From NCBI GenBank assembly GCA_036867785.1, contig CP145410.1, positions 1,550,001 through 1,614,000 of the forward strand: a stretch of 64,000 bases of DNA, read 5' to 3'. This document shows positions 53,359 to 64,000 of this stretch, piece after piece (positions within the stretch are counted from its first letter, which is position 1; each line of letters opens with the position of its first letter). The DNA is from Plasmodiophora brassicae (Eukaryota > Endomyxa: Phytomyxea > Phytomyxea > Plasmodiophorida). A program made the translations under genes and the position numbers. The notes under the pieces were generated by a model. The model made no database searches. It had not been told where the DNA came from and worked only from the letters and a program-made list of their open reading frames with translations.

Positions 53359-56300
53359 CTAACCAACGATGTGGGTGTCCCCCGATTCCTCGTCGGAATC
53401 GACGACCCCAGGAGAAAGGCAATCGTTTTCCGATACGGTCAGTATCGGTTTGGGAATGGGGCGGATGACCTGTATCGCGAGGACAGGCAGGATGGCGGCG
53501 GCGACAATGATCACGTTCGCGAGCCAGAACACTGGGTCGCTGAACACGAACTGGCCGGACCCCAGCTGGATGAGCGAATCGAAGGCGATTTGCGTTGACG
53601 CAAAGTAGAGCATGGCACAACCTGGACGTACGACGGTCAGCATTACAGCAGCAGCAGCAGCCGACCGACATGACGCAGACCGAGAATGTGGAACCCGACG
53701 ATCCCAATGACGTTGTACCGCGTAACGTATTGGAGCTCCAGGAACATCGTGACGGATTGGACGAGCAAGAAGGAGAAGAACGCCAGCAGGCCCAGGGTCT
53801 CGAAGTCGGCCGGAAGACCATTCCGCGTAATGAAATCGTTGTTGTAGCTGTATCGATGAACCATCAGGGAGAAATCACCAAGGACGAATAGCGCAACGCT
53901 TACAATAGGCATGAGCCAGAATATACGACGATCGCTTGGAAGAAGCCGCGGAACATCCATATCAGATAGGTGGTCCACGTGAAATGCTGTGACGCTTGGC
54001 AATCAAGGTACACTTCAGGAACGCGCAGAACCTGTGCACACGTGTGTCAGCGACCGCAAACGACATCAACGAGAGACGCGTGCGAACCTGATCGCCAGGT
54101 ATGTCCTGGTCGAAGACGAACGTCAGGATCGGAACAAACAGCAGAGCATTGTAAGCAGCAATGCAGGCGGAATCAAACAGCGCGCTTCCTGTCGCAAGCG
54201 TAAGCCCCGAGCGTACCAATTACGTTGTCTCGCACAGCGTTACCAGAGTAGCCACTTGCGAACGCGAACAGGATCTGAACGATGCAGAACTCGAACGATT
54301 TGAAGTAAGAGTACTGTGCCACGAGACACGTTCGCAAGTACGACTGGCGTCCATGGATCAGAAGAAGCGGTTGAAGAGACCGGAAATAGTTGATCTGGTA
54401 ATCGGCCGCCCGGGCTGCTTGTAACCCTTCTCGCCCACGAATGCCAACACCAACGTGCGCCTCCATGATCATGCTGACGTCATTGCCGCCGTCGCCGATA
54501 GCCAGCGTCATCAGTCCTGCATCCTTGACCATCCTGACAACTTGCGCCTTTTGCTTCGGCGAGAAGCGACAGCAGATGACAGCGTTCGCTGCCAAGCACA
54601 GAGCCAGGAAGCGATCACGATTCGTGTTGGACAGTGCCGCCCCCAGAGACGCTCCTCGGAGGATGACGCACACATCGCGTGTCCCGTTGACAGCCTTCAA
54701 CGTGCCGTGATGTGCATCCAGCTCGCTGTGGATGCCGTCTTCACTGATGGCGTTGATCTCCAACAAGACCCCGGTGTCCGACAATGAAGACTGGTAGATA
54801 GTCTGTCAGACACGTGTACTGCAAGAGTCTACGAGACGTACCTTTAAATTGCAAGTCGTTGCAATCTGGAGTGCCGTGCTGAACTTGTCTCCAGTAAGCA
54901 TCCAAAACTTGATGCCAGCCAGGCGCAGTGTCTTGATTGTGTCAGGCACGCCTGCAATTCGGTTTAGGGATGGCCGCTAATGGAGGTCTCAAAGACGAAC
55001 CGGTTTGCAAGCGGTCCTCAATTGCAGAAGCGCCGCACAGATCAAAGTCGTGTTCGATTTCGGCGAACAAAGACGATAAGGCCTCTTCACGGCCGTGTAC
55101 GACAGTATTGGCCTCATTGAACTTCTCAGTCCACGCCGCAAATTCATTGGGGTCGACCTTTCGACGTCAAACGGTCAGCTTGGAAATCGAACCAGTATAT
55201 GCAAAGGCTTACATATCGCTGTGCGAAAGCCAACGTACGCAGCCCTTCGCCAGCAAACGAATTCAGATGAGAAACCGTAATCCTGTCTTCTTCAGAAAGT
55301 GAGGCAACGCGCTCAACGATGACATCATCCCCGCCTAATGTTGAACGACGCAATACGTCAGCATCACATTGTAGGTTATCATATAACCAGAATAACCTTT
55401 TGTGTACATCACGAGATTGCCTGTCGCACGGTCTTGTACAATGACAGACATTCGCCTTCTTTCACTCGTGAATGTAAGTTCCTGTGTTCGGCACTCAGTC
55501 TACAGCGACAAGTCCCGAATAACACTGCAGACCTGTCGAACTAGGTAACTCTCCGTTTGACCGTGAACGTTCAGTTCAATCATGGGACCATGTCTGGAAA
55601 CCAGCTTTACGCCAAGCTGGGCAGCCGCCTCCACAAGCGATTCCTCATCGGGCGACGGTGACTTGTATCTGGCCAACGCGTGCGTTAGACGAATCGACGC
55701 GAGCAGGCCAATGGAATCGTACATTAGTCGTCCGGACGCGTCTTGTGATGGAGTGACCGAGTTATTCAGGGCAATGTTGCGAAGAAAGTTCAGTGTCACG
55801 CTGGACTCATTATGCGCCCCAGCTAAGAACAAACGTCCTCCTGATCCGCATTCGCGCTCGGTGAAAAGCGCGCCTTTGATCGAACACTGACAAGGATTCA
55901 GCGTGACATTGCCAACGGGTTGGTACGATCATGATACCTTGCGGAAGATCATCCGGTTTTCGGTCAGCGTTCCCGTCTTGTCAGTCAAAACAACCTGAAT
56001 TTGACCTAGGTCTTCGCTGATCGACGTGTTGTTGGCTTGCGCAGGCTCATACGGTTCTTGATCCGGCTGCCACATACTCAATCGCTGGCAGCCCACAATT
56101 CCCCGCAGCAGACTCACATGTCCCTCATCAACACCATCATCGAACAATCGAAGATCCCATCCAATGAATTTCGCATAGAAGAACTTGCAAACGTCTAGAG
56201 TCACCTATACACCATTGTTAGCCGGTTCTGACGACATAACGACATGGCACAAAAGGAACCTTGAGCGATATCGGAATGATTGTGCTGATCAGGAGGAGAA

Positions 56301-57574
56301 AGCGGAGCGGGTAGATGGCCAAGTTGATATATGCATCCTCTTTCGAGGTATTCAAATAGTAATGCCGGCTACCCGTTGTCCTCTCCCACACGTTCCCAAC
56401 AGCCCCGAAAATCGCAACGATAACCAGCTGGAAAATGAACAGCGCAATGGCGACCCGATTGATGAACCCATCAACTTTGGTCCATTTGACGTGAGCAGTG
56501 CCCTTGTTTTGAGCAAACTTTGTGTCGGCACCAGTGTACACCGCAACGCCATAGACATATGCTGTGTTCTTGATTGTTGTCGTCTGGGAGGAACGCGCAT
56601 CAAATCGGACGCTGCGATAGTGCGCTAGCGGGCAGCGACGAACCTGCTGGATGAGCTGATCGCCAGAAAGCGAAATGTTCCCGATGTGTGAGTCGAATCT
56701 GTAGATCGAGGAGTCCGGTGGCGCGCAAACGAGCACTTCCTGGAAGTTCTCAATTGCTTTGACATCGAGGGCCTACAAAGTCGCACACCGCGCTGGGTCA
56801 GACAGGAGCATGACGCTGTACGCGCAGGCAACGCCGTTACCTGAAGATTAGGGACCGCCGTCCGCGCCTTTAGATTTGTCTCCCCATCGAGGTTCATCGT
56901 TTGCACAAAACAGGCCCCATCGGGAGCCGATGTCGCCAGAATGCAGATGTCGCAAGGGACCTGGTCGCCGTCGTACAGCTTGACAATGTCGCCAACGTGA
57001 ATTTCCTGCGATTCGACTTCGACCAGCTCGCCATCCTGAATGATCTAGGCGACCACATTGGCGTCAACAAGGAGTCCCCGCAGGCGATTCAAGAGCAGCG
57101 TACCGACCTTGTACTTCTTCTGATTCGCAATCTTGTCCTGTTTGGCTCGTCCGAAATCATCTAGGGCTTCCTTGGCGGCGCTTAGCCCGAATATGACAAT
57201 CAGCGGAGCCCATGTAGTCACTGAATGGTGCACATGTAAGCAGGGCGCGTGCACGGTGTGTAGGCACCCCCGCCCGTACCAGGATTGACCGGGGTGATCG
57301 CAGACACCAATTGCAGGCACGCAATGAGCAGAAAGTAACGATTGATATGACGACTGAACTGTTCCAGCAGGTTCAGGGGAAGGAACGTCAGCAGCGTGTA
57401 CTTTGTCGTCCGGATCTTATTCGTCGGGAACTCGGCGTTCAGCGCTCGGTTCGAGCAATGCACAATGCGGCGGCCGGCGTCGCCCGCGACGGGCGACACG
57501 ACGCCGGCGCCGGGGCGGCGCTGGCCCGCACCTGTACCCTGCGGCGGCACGACGGCCGCCGTCGTCGACGCCAT
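53359..57574 (-). CDS. P4-type ATPase (phospholipid flippase)
   Basis: Many short exons from the ATG at 57574. The N-terminus has [21 protein letters not shown], then [13 protein letters not shown], the usual P4 start. It continues with [22 protein letters not shown] and [10 protein letters not shown], the P4 form of the actuator motif (DGET, not TGES). Further on are the PISL turn in membrane helix 4, [11 protein letters not shown] with the phosphorylated aspartate, [15 protein letters not shown], and [13 protein letters not shown] with [19 protein letters not shown]. Last helices lie in exons 54002-53643 and 53643-53359. Flippases move aminophospholipids to the cytosolic leaflet. Exon borders are incomplete. 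Confidence 0.92.
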
Positions 57575-58120
57575 GGGTGCCACACGATTCAGGGCGACGA
57601 CGTCACCGGGAACGACCGCGACGTCCGCGCGGGCGCGCTGCTGCTAATAGTGCAGCGCGCACGCCGATCGATCGGCCTACGACGACAATAATATCTCTCC
57701 GCTCTCTCTGCCCGCAGGGGACACGACGAGCGCGCGCGCCTCACTGCAGCAGCGCACGCGATCGCCGCAGCGGGCTCATTCCAAAATAGGTCATCGGCGC
57801 CGAGTCGGCGGCGCGTCGCTACCGATGCGGCGACTGCGAGCCAGGCCGCACGACGCACCGCGCAGCAATACAACAGGGCAGCACAGCGATACAAGGGCCT
57901 GTAGTGACATGCCCCTGAGACGATAGGACGGCCAGCAAATGCTGCACAATGACGTGGAGTGTGAGGACGGTCTGCCTCCCGGTTCCCGAACCGGGCGGAT
58001 CGTCCTGCCTGTTGAGGGAGGAACGCCTGGTGTAGCGAGTCGCCACAACCGTGGCGGTACCGGCAAACCGGAGAACGCCGGCTAGGCAATCCGGGTTCGG
58101 ATGGCGGATTGAAGTCCAGG
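57575..58120. other. Intergenic region between P4-ATPase start and FAM76-fusion 3' end
   Basis: Holds the P4-ATPase promoter (an AT-rich AATAATATC near 57687). A small perfect stem CCCGGTTC..GAACCGGG (57978-57995) is noted. No gene supported. Confidence 0.5.
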
Positions 58121-60198
58121 TCACGCGCCAAACTGCGTCAGCATCTTCTCCCGTTCCTCGTCCGTCTCGGGGTCGTGACGGACGAGGCGAACGCTGGGGT
58201 TCAACAGGCGAGCACGGGCGTCGATGCGATCGGACGACTGCACGTACCAGGCTCCGCCTGCACAGGAGACCTTGTAAATACCTCCAAAGCGGCCATCCGG
58301 AAGAACATGCAATTCACCTATTCTGATTTCACGCAGGCTTGTCAGGGACTCTGACAGAGACTCAACCGATCTGGACAGGCAAGCACAACGCGTTAAACTG
58401 CCGAATGACAGATCGAGCAATTCCGCCGGCGCGCACTTCACTGATATCTTTACCAGCGAGCCCAGGTTCAGCCGCGCGATCTTGCAGTTTGCAATCGTTC
58501 CGAGCGAGCACACCGAGCGATCATCCAGATCCGTGCACCCGGAAACGTCGAGGGCGGTTAACGCGGGGAATTTCGAAACAGCATCTGCACAGGTACACCA
58601 ATCAGAGCAGCGTACCCGACATGAGAAACTCCCCCAGTACCAGAGAGTAACGGGCGCTTCGTAACGTTTCGGCAGTTATGCATGTACAACGCCCTAGTCG
58701 ACCAGGTTAGTAATATCATCAGCAGCAACCTCGCAGGCCCCGGTACGCACGTCAGGAATTGGTGCGTTTCAGTAAACGCTGAAGCGTCCACTAAACTGGC
58801 AGAAATATCTGACGACGACCACGTGTTAAAAGCGCCTGCCACCAGCGACAGAGCGGCGCAGTGCATACCTAGAACTTCCAGCAGGCGGCAGGTCGAGAGA
58901 ACGCGGCGGACGACACCGGGTCCAATCGGGGCTGAGCGGGCCGAACGCAGATTGAGATACCTCAGCTTGCGGAACCGGCTCACGATATATAACGGCAGAT
59001 CTGCACGTCCGCCCAGGTCAGTTCGGTTAAGCAGCGCGCCCAGATCGCAACGCGAACCTGGCGCCGTGAAGTCGCAACGAGAAACGTCCAGGTACTGCAA
59101 TGCGTTCGCATCGAGGACGTTCACGTCTCCCGCAGAGATTCGGTTGCGGCTGACGTCCAGGATCTTCAGAGCGCATCCCGGTTCCGTCATCCGACGTAAC
59201 ACAGTCCCTGAGCCCGAGCAGGAATAGTAACAGTTCTCAACGTCAAGAGCCCTGATGGAAGGGCACGCTGGCAACTGTCGTGGAATGGGACGGCGCTGGC
59301 CGCGCTGCGTGTTCGCAGCGGCCAGGTATTCCAGGGCAGGAAACGAAACGCCTTCAAAGGTGGCCTCATCAAAACTGCATCCCGAGCAGTCCAAGCGCTT
59401 CAACGACGGGAACAGGTGCAGGAAATCGAGGACGAGGCAGGCGCAGTTCGTGATTGTCAGCGAGTGCACATGCGTCGCGTCCATGATGCCCAGGATCGAC
59501 CGGAATCGACGGTCTTGAACGGCGGGCGGCAGGGTCAGCACGTGGAAGCCGGCGGTGCGCAGGAACCTCGACTCCATGATGGCGTTGCGGAACGCGCGGC
59601 ACACGAGCGGAAGCGTCAGGACCACGTCGCCGAGATCGAGGAATCCGAACCCGCACTGGAGGACGTGATAGGGAAGCGCATCCAGCGAGCGTACCGCGAG
59701 GAACGCATCACCATCATCATCGGCGATGCAGCCACTGCTGGACGCCGACGGCGGACGTGTCGCACGACGACGCTTCACGGCGTCATCGTGTTTCCGACGT
59801 TTGTATTCGCGCGTGCAGAGGAAGCAGAACAGCATGTTGGCGGTGCGCTCGAGTTGCTGCTTCGTACGGGGGAACGCGGCCCGCATCCCGCACGACTGGC
59901 AGATCGACGGCGGGCCCAGCGCCTTCTCGAATTCCTGGCAGCGAACGCAGCTGGCGGCCGTGCCGAACGCGGCGTTCAGGCCGCAGAACTGGCATGGGTG
60001 CGGCGGGCCGGCGCGGCTCAGCGTATAGCACTGCCGGCAGACCGGGTTCGGCAATTCCGACGCAGCGCCCCGGTACTCGGCGCTGCAGAACGAGCAGTTG
60101 ACGCGCACGGATCGACGCAGGCAGGCGCGACACAGCGTCACGGACGGGGGCGCGCCCGGGTCGATCCGCGCCGTGCACCAGCGGCACGCGCGCCACAT
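58121..60198 (-). CDS. FAM76-type zinc domain fused to F-box and leucine-rich repeats
   Basis: One open frame (60198-58558) carries three modules. Residues 1-140 have eight CxxC pairs (5/8, 23/26, 35/38, 54/57, 69/72, 84/87, 100/103, 125/128) with the FAM76 wording CQFCGLNAAF, KALGPPSICQSCGMRAAF and LCTREYKRRK. A basic linker leads to an F-box (about 172-212, LPYHVLQ..LVCRAFRNAI). From about residue 230 cysteine-rich leucine repeats of the F-box/LRR kind follow (LKRLDCSGCSF, LKILDVSRNRI, LQYLDVSRCDF). Near 58850 and 58600 short introns likely lead into a last exon (58513-58121) with more repeats. F-box/LRR proteins choose substrates for SCF ubiquitin ligases. Confidence 0.82.
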
Positions 60199-60415
60199 CG
60201 CGCTGCGCCACGGACTCGCTGCATGAATACAGGCGCGTCAATTAGGGAGTGGACGTCGCCATGGAATCTGTAAACTACGGGTGCGGCCATGCTGCTTCCC
60301 GATTTCGGTTTCTCCATGGATCTTGTACTGATAATATTCGAATCTCTAATCGATGCACCGCATGTACAATATAAATACAATGCACGCGACGTGCCCCGGC
60401 CAGTCGTGGACGGGA
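60199..60415. other. Short gap between FAM76-fusion start and PLC 3' end
   Basis: About 215 bases, AT-richer near 60325-60390 (CAATATAAATAC); it must contain the FAM76-fusion promoter. No gene. Confidence 0.45.
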
Positions 60416-63400
60416 TCAATCGACGATGCAGCTGTGGACAACGAGGCAGCAGAAGTCGATCGGCTGCATGGTCGCGCTCCAGAGAGGGACGTTACGATAT
60501 CCGAGCCGCATGCAGCTGAATGGCAGGGCGGCCTGAGCGACAAGACGATCCTCCTTGTACTTTTTCCTATCGAAGACCTGTACGAAACAGTTAGCAATGG
60601 AAACGGGTGCCCAGGTATGGGCGATGGACCTGGAACGCAAGCATGGCGCAATGCGGCCCGTTGATGCGAATCTGGAAGGATTCGTTCCAAGCTGGATTGA
60701 AACCGTTGCCGCAGACGACTGACGTGCGAAACTCTTTGCAATCGGCATCCAGGCCTCGAACGCAAATCTTGACGTAGGGGTCGACAACTTCAGCCTGAAT
60801 GTTCAGGCCCGGTTTCGGCAAGTGGAACGCGCCAATGACGGTCAAGCCAATGTGTGTGAAAACGTGCGCACGATCTTCGCTTTCACTAACGACTAGAGCA
60901 GGGTCAGGTTCGGCCGCCCCATTTGACCACACCTACCACAGGTTGAGTGCTCAGCGTTCGCTTTGGTTGGACCCACAGACGGTTTTCTGCTGTTCCGGTT
61001 TCAGAACGTAGCCGGACCGGTTATTCTCCAGGAACCGCCCATAGTTGAGCAGCATCGGCAGATCAAGGGTTTGGAAGTTGAGGGCGACCATCTGGCATCC
61101 GAGGTTCCACGCCGGAATTGGGGAGAACTGTGGGCGGCATCAGCGTGTCACCAAGGCACAGGGCAGTAGCGGAAATACGTTTGAAGAATCGACACGGAAC
61201 CGAGACGGGTAGACGCGGCTCAGGTTCTCGCTGTTATAGACAGCAAACCGGCCTGCCTGGCCGCTTTTGACAAGCTTGGCGACCTTCTTCTCACTGAAAC
61301 TCGTCATCTGACATGGGGCAGCACCTGTAAACGTCCATTAGAGCCGGAACGGGTTCGTTGGCTAATGCTTCTTACCACGAAGAGCATCAAACGACACGAA
61401 CTTGGAGGCCTTGAGCAACACCAGCGCGGCAAGTTCTGGCGCGATTCGTCCCGTTTGTTCATCTGATGGAGAGAACGCAGCTGGCACTGAAGCGTGACGT
61501 CGTACCGCAGGTGACACTGGGCGAGAGGACACGCTGCTGACCTACACGAGTCGTAAGCATGCAGGGCGATCGCAGATGTCGCCATGCGCAGCATTACAGG
61601 AGACAGCGGCACGGTATCGACCGAATTCAATGCCTCAATGGAGCTGCCGAAACTAGCTTCCGAGTCAAGCTTGCTCCTGTCACCGCTAATGTGCATTTTG
61701 GCCTTGACGACGATTTTGTTCAGTAGGGACTGTGGCGACGGCAGGGAGGCGAACTCGTCACCTGCAGCAGCATGACATGTCAGCGGGACACCCTCGATTC
61801 CAAGTGATACGGATACGACCAGTAGGTACCAGCAGGAGGTCTCCGAGAATCGTTGTCAGATGATGCGCCATTCGTCGCTGGTACGACAGGCTACAGTGGT
61901 TCTCGAAACTCAGGATAACAGGGTACGGCGATGTGGCAAACGCGTGCTCCTTGATGGCCTGGATGACGTCGCTGAATAGGACACGGGAAGTGAGCGTGAA
62001 GCCGTGGTAAACAATAGGCTCGCCTGTAACACGGCCATTACTAATGTGTTATCTTTCAAAGATATCACGGTTACCGTTCGGTCCATCCCAGCAGTCGATC
62101 TCGACGCAACGGCACCCATCCTTCAGGGCACGGATGTACATTTTTACAGAGCTGACGCCTTTGATTTGATCCGCTTCCAAATACGTGTTATGGGAGCTAT
62201 TGATGAAATAGTCGCACAGCGGCCGAGTCATGTCTTGGTACTACGTTAAGGCCACCAAGCAGCGGGGTCAGGTAATGAACTGTCATCCTGAATAGCGGAC
62301 GTAATTACAAGTCGCATTCTCGCTGGGTCGAATAGCGTGTTCCCGTCACCGGTCACGTACAGGACCAGCTCGTATATCCGGAGGGTCGGCGGATCGCGTC
62401 CGCCGTCCTTGGAAACAAACCTGGACAGCAGGTCGCTAGCCTCCGCCTCGTCGATCTCCATTCTCTGCGACGGTATTAGCGAACCGGCCACCGAAAGGAG
62501 CATACTAACGGGGGTACCTGCTCAATGCGAAGGAACGTCTGAAACTGTTTCGCATTCAGACGTAGCTTGGATTTCTCATCAAGCGACCCATATGGACGAA
62601 ATATGTCGAGGTACACGCTTGGGCTACTTCGCAACCTCAGCGACAGTCTCGTTATAGTGCTGAACGAAACGATCAGATGCAGAAGCGCTACGGAATGAGG
62701 ATCAATTGTTAACCTGAAGTCGATCAGGTCGTATCGGTTCACGTTTGCGCTCTCAAACTGTGCCTTGACCTCTTGCTTCGTGCAGGTTAGATTGAGATCC
62801 TTGAACAGGCGAGACACAGCCTCAGCATCAATGACGCCGCGCTCCCGAACACATGCCCGGTCCCAATGGCACCGCATCAACGACCTACGGCGCATCGGAT
62901 CAGGTCGGGGTATTACAAGCAGACCAGGCACGCTAGGACCTGTAAGGATCAATCTTGCGGCTCTTGCTGACTCTCGAGATCAGAAAGCGCAGTGCTCGGG
63001 CCCATATGATGAACTGCCGGTCCCTGAATTAATATCTCCAGCAACGCAGGACGCGACAATAGCCTGACCTGTTCACGAGATTCACAAACGATATCAAGGG
63101 TCTTGTGATCTGGTCCGTAAATGAGCGAGAACGACCGCCGCTTGATTTCCTTCGTGCGAGTCTTCGCGAATCGTTCAAAGACGGTCGTGTGCTGGCCAAC
63201 CTGCAGCCGGTGTACGTCGCTGCCGAAACCGGTGTCATTAGGCCTGACGAATAGGAAGCAAACCTCACATACACTACCTGAACGTGATCATTGAATCCTC
63301 CGATTTCTTCTTGCGCGACCGCCATTGCAGGAACGATCCCGTGGGGTCGACGTAGAAGAACCTGGGTGGTAGACCACGTCGACAAGGAAACAGGTATCGC

Positions 63401-63659
63401 CCGTAGCCGAAACGTACCGGTTGTGAGGTGGGCCTCGATGGCCATACTTGCTCAGTTCGGCGCCGCGTTGCACGATACGAAGACACGCGATTTGGTCGAG
63501 CTTCGCGATTTCCCCAGCAAGGCTCTGCCGAGCACGACGTAAGACACGGAGACGCTGGGCAAGCAGCCTTGCTCCCGTACATGGTCGTGGTGCTGCTGCA
63601 AACACAACTGCGACGACGCTCGATGATGCGGCGAATGCGCGCCTGCCGACACAGGTCAT
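60416..63659 (-). CDS. Phosphoinositide-specific phospholipase C (PH, EF-like, X, Y, C2)
   Basis: Many short exons. The N-terminal PH domain reads [31 protein letters not shown] and later [17 protein letters not shown]-hand-like helices follow (62950-62250). The X domain begins [17 protein letters not shown], with the catalytic His, then [23 protein letters not shown] with the second His, and [11 protein letters not shown]. The Y domain has [17 protein letters not shown]. The C2 domain ([14 protein letters not shown] ... [10 protein letters not shown]) runs to [16 protein letters not shown] near the stop. PLC splits PIP2 into IP3 and diacylglycerol. The catalytic set appears intact, and the domain order is that of the delta type. 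Exon borders incomplete; start taken as the ATG at 63659. Confidence 0.88.
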
Positions 63660-64000
63660 GAGGCAGGCGCCGACGGGATCGCTCCGCGTGTCACGACGAC
63701 GACGAACCGGGCGCCTGGGCGGACGTCGTCTCCTCAGCGGGCGGCCACGAGTGCCGACGTCGGGGCGGCCGGGCCGTCATCCCACGACCATCACCAGCGT
63801 CGGCCCCGAGGCGACGATGCTCTCGCCAGCTACAACAGCCGACTGCCGACCCGAACCCGTCCCCCCACGCGGGGGCTAATTCCGTCGACCTGCGCCAACC
63901 ACAGTCGTCCACCACACGAGCTCATGAGAGAGGGCAACACCACCAAAAAACCACAGAAAAAGATCACATCCGTCAGTTGTCGTTTGTTGTCGCCCGGTTT
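63660..64000. other. Window end, upstream of PLC
   Basis: GC-rich stretch, then AT-richer from about 63935. Frames here lack motifs. It probably contains the PLC promoter; no gene supported. Confidence 0.45.

Noticed and set aside
57978-57995. Stem CCCGGTTC..GAACCGGG considered as a tRNA T-arm
   Set aside because: The loop is only two bases and no acceptor, D or anticodon arms are found around it.

Overview
This is a nuclear eukaryotic window, GC-rich and gene-dense. Most genes carry short spliceosomal introns, usually 50-85 bases, with GT..AG borders that restore conserved protein sequence when removed. The gene set argues for a flagellated protist rather than a dikaryotic fungus. CFAP206 (axoneme), TRAP-beta, a copine, a PLC with a PH domain and a plant-like nucleotidyltransferase sit beside Zn2Cys6 and VID27 genes often met in fungi. 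A compact, GC-rich plasmodiophorid (Rhizaria) would fit, but this is inference; no ribosomal or organellar marker is present.

Layout: 1-0.55 kb is the 3' end of a Ty3/Gypsy chromovirus (integrase tail, chromodomain, start of the LTR). 0.55-5 kb, minus strand: an LRR membrane protein built from one exon per repeat, a tiny U-box protein and a non-canonical poly(A) polymerase-like protein. 6-16.5 kb: TMEM258/Ost5, KTI12 head-to-head with RPP40, TRAP-beta, CFAP206, a WDR44-like WD40 protein, a double zinc-cluster regulator and a Derlin. 16.9-30 kb: a GCK-III kinase, the large PI4K-alpha gene, an LtrA-like membrane protein and VID27. 30-40.9 kb: two head-to-head serine carboxypeptidases without evident signal peptides, PIG-T, UROD, two unrecognised membrane proteins and KRR1. 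40.9-43.1 kb: copine.

43.2-50.4 kb holds the most distinctive locus: six intronless paralogs encoding small (203-223 aa) secreted, probably helical proteins. All share a post-signal-peptide LLRxxQE-type motif, a central CLxxxxW motif and a C-terminal VPxxVPxSxxFGR motif. A perfect 112-bp inverted repeat lies inside the cluster and an imperfect hairpin just beyond it. I do not recognise this family.

51.4-63.7 kb: a nucleolin-like RRM/RGG protein, a P4-ATPase, a gene fusing a FAM76-type zinc domain to an F-box and leucine-rich repeats, and a PI-PLC with intact X-domain catalytic residues. The last 340 bases hold no gene I can support.

Functionally, several genes meet at the ER (OST subunit, TRAP-beta, Derlin, PIG-T) and several in phosphoinositide and membrane-lipid handling (PI4K-alpha, PLC, P4-ATPase, copine). 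They are neighbours, not operons. Splice coordinates given for LRR, TMEM258, KTI12, TRAP-beta, WDR44, Derlin, GCK, the carboxypeptidases, UROD and KRR1 were worked out by hand; PI4K-alpha, LtrA, PIG-T, copine, P4-ATPase, PLC and the 3' part of the FAM76 fusion are given as spans with incomplete exon maps.
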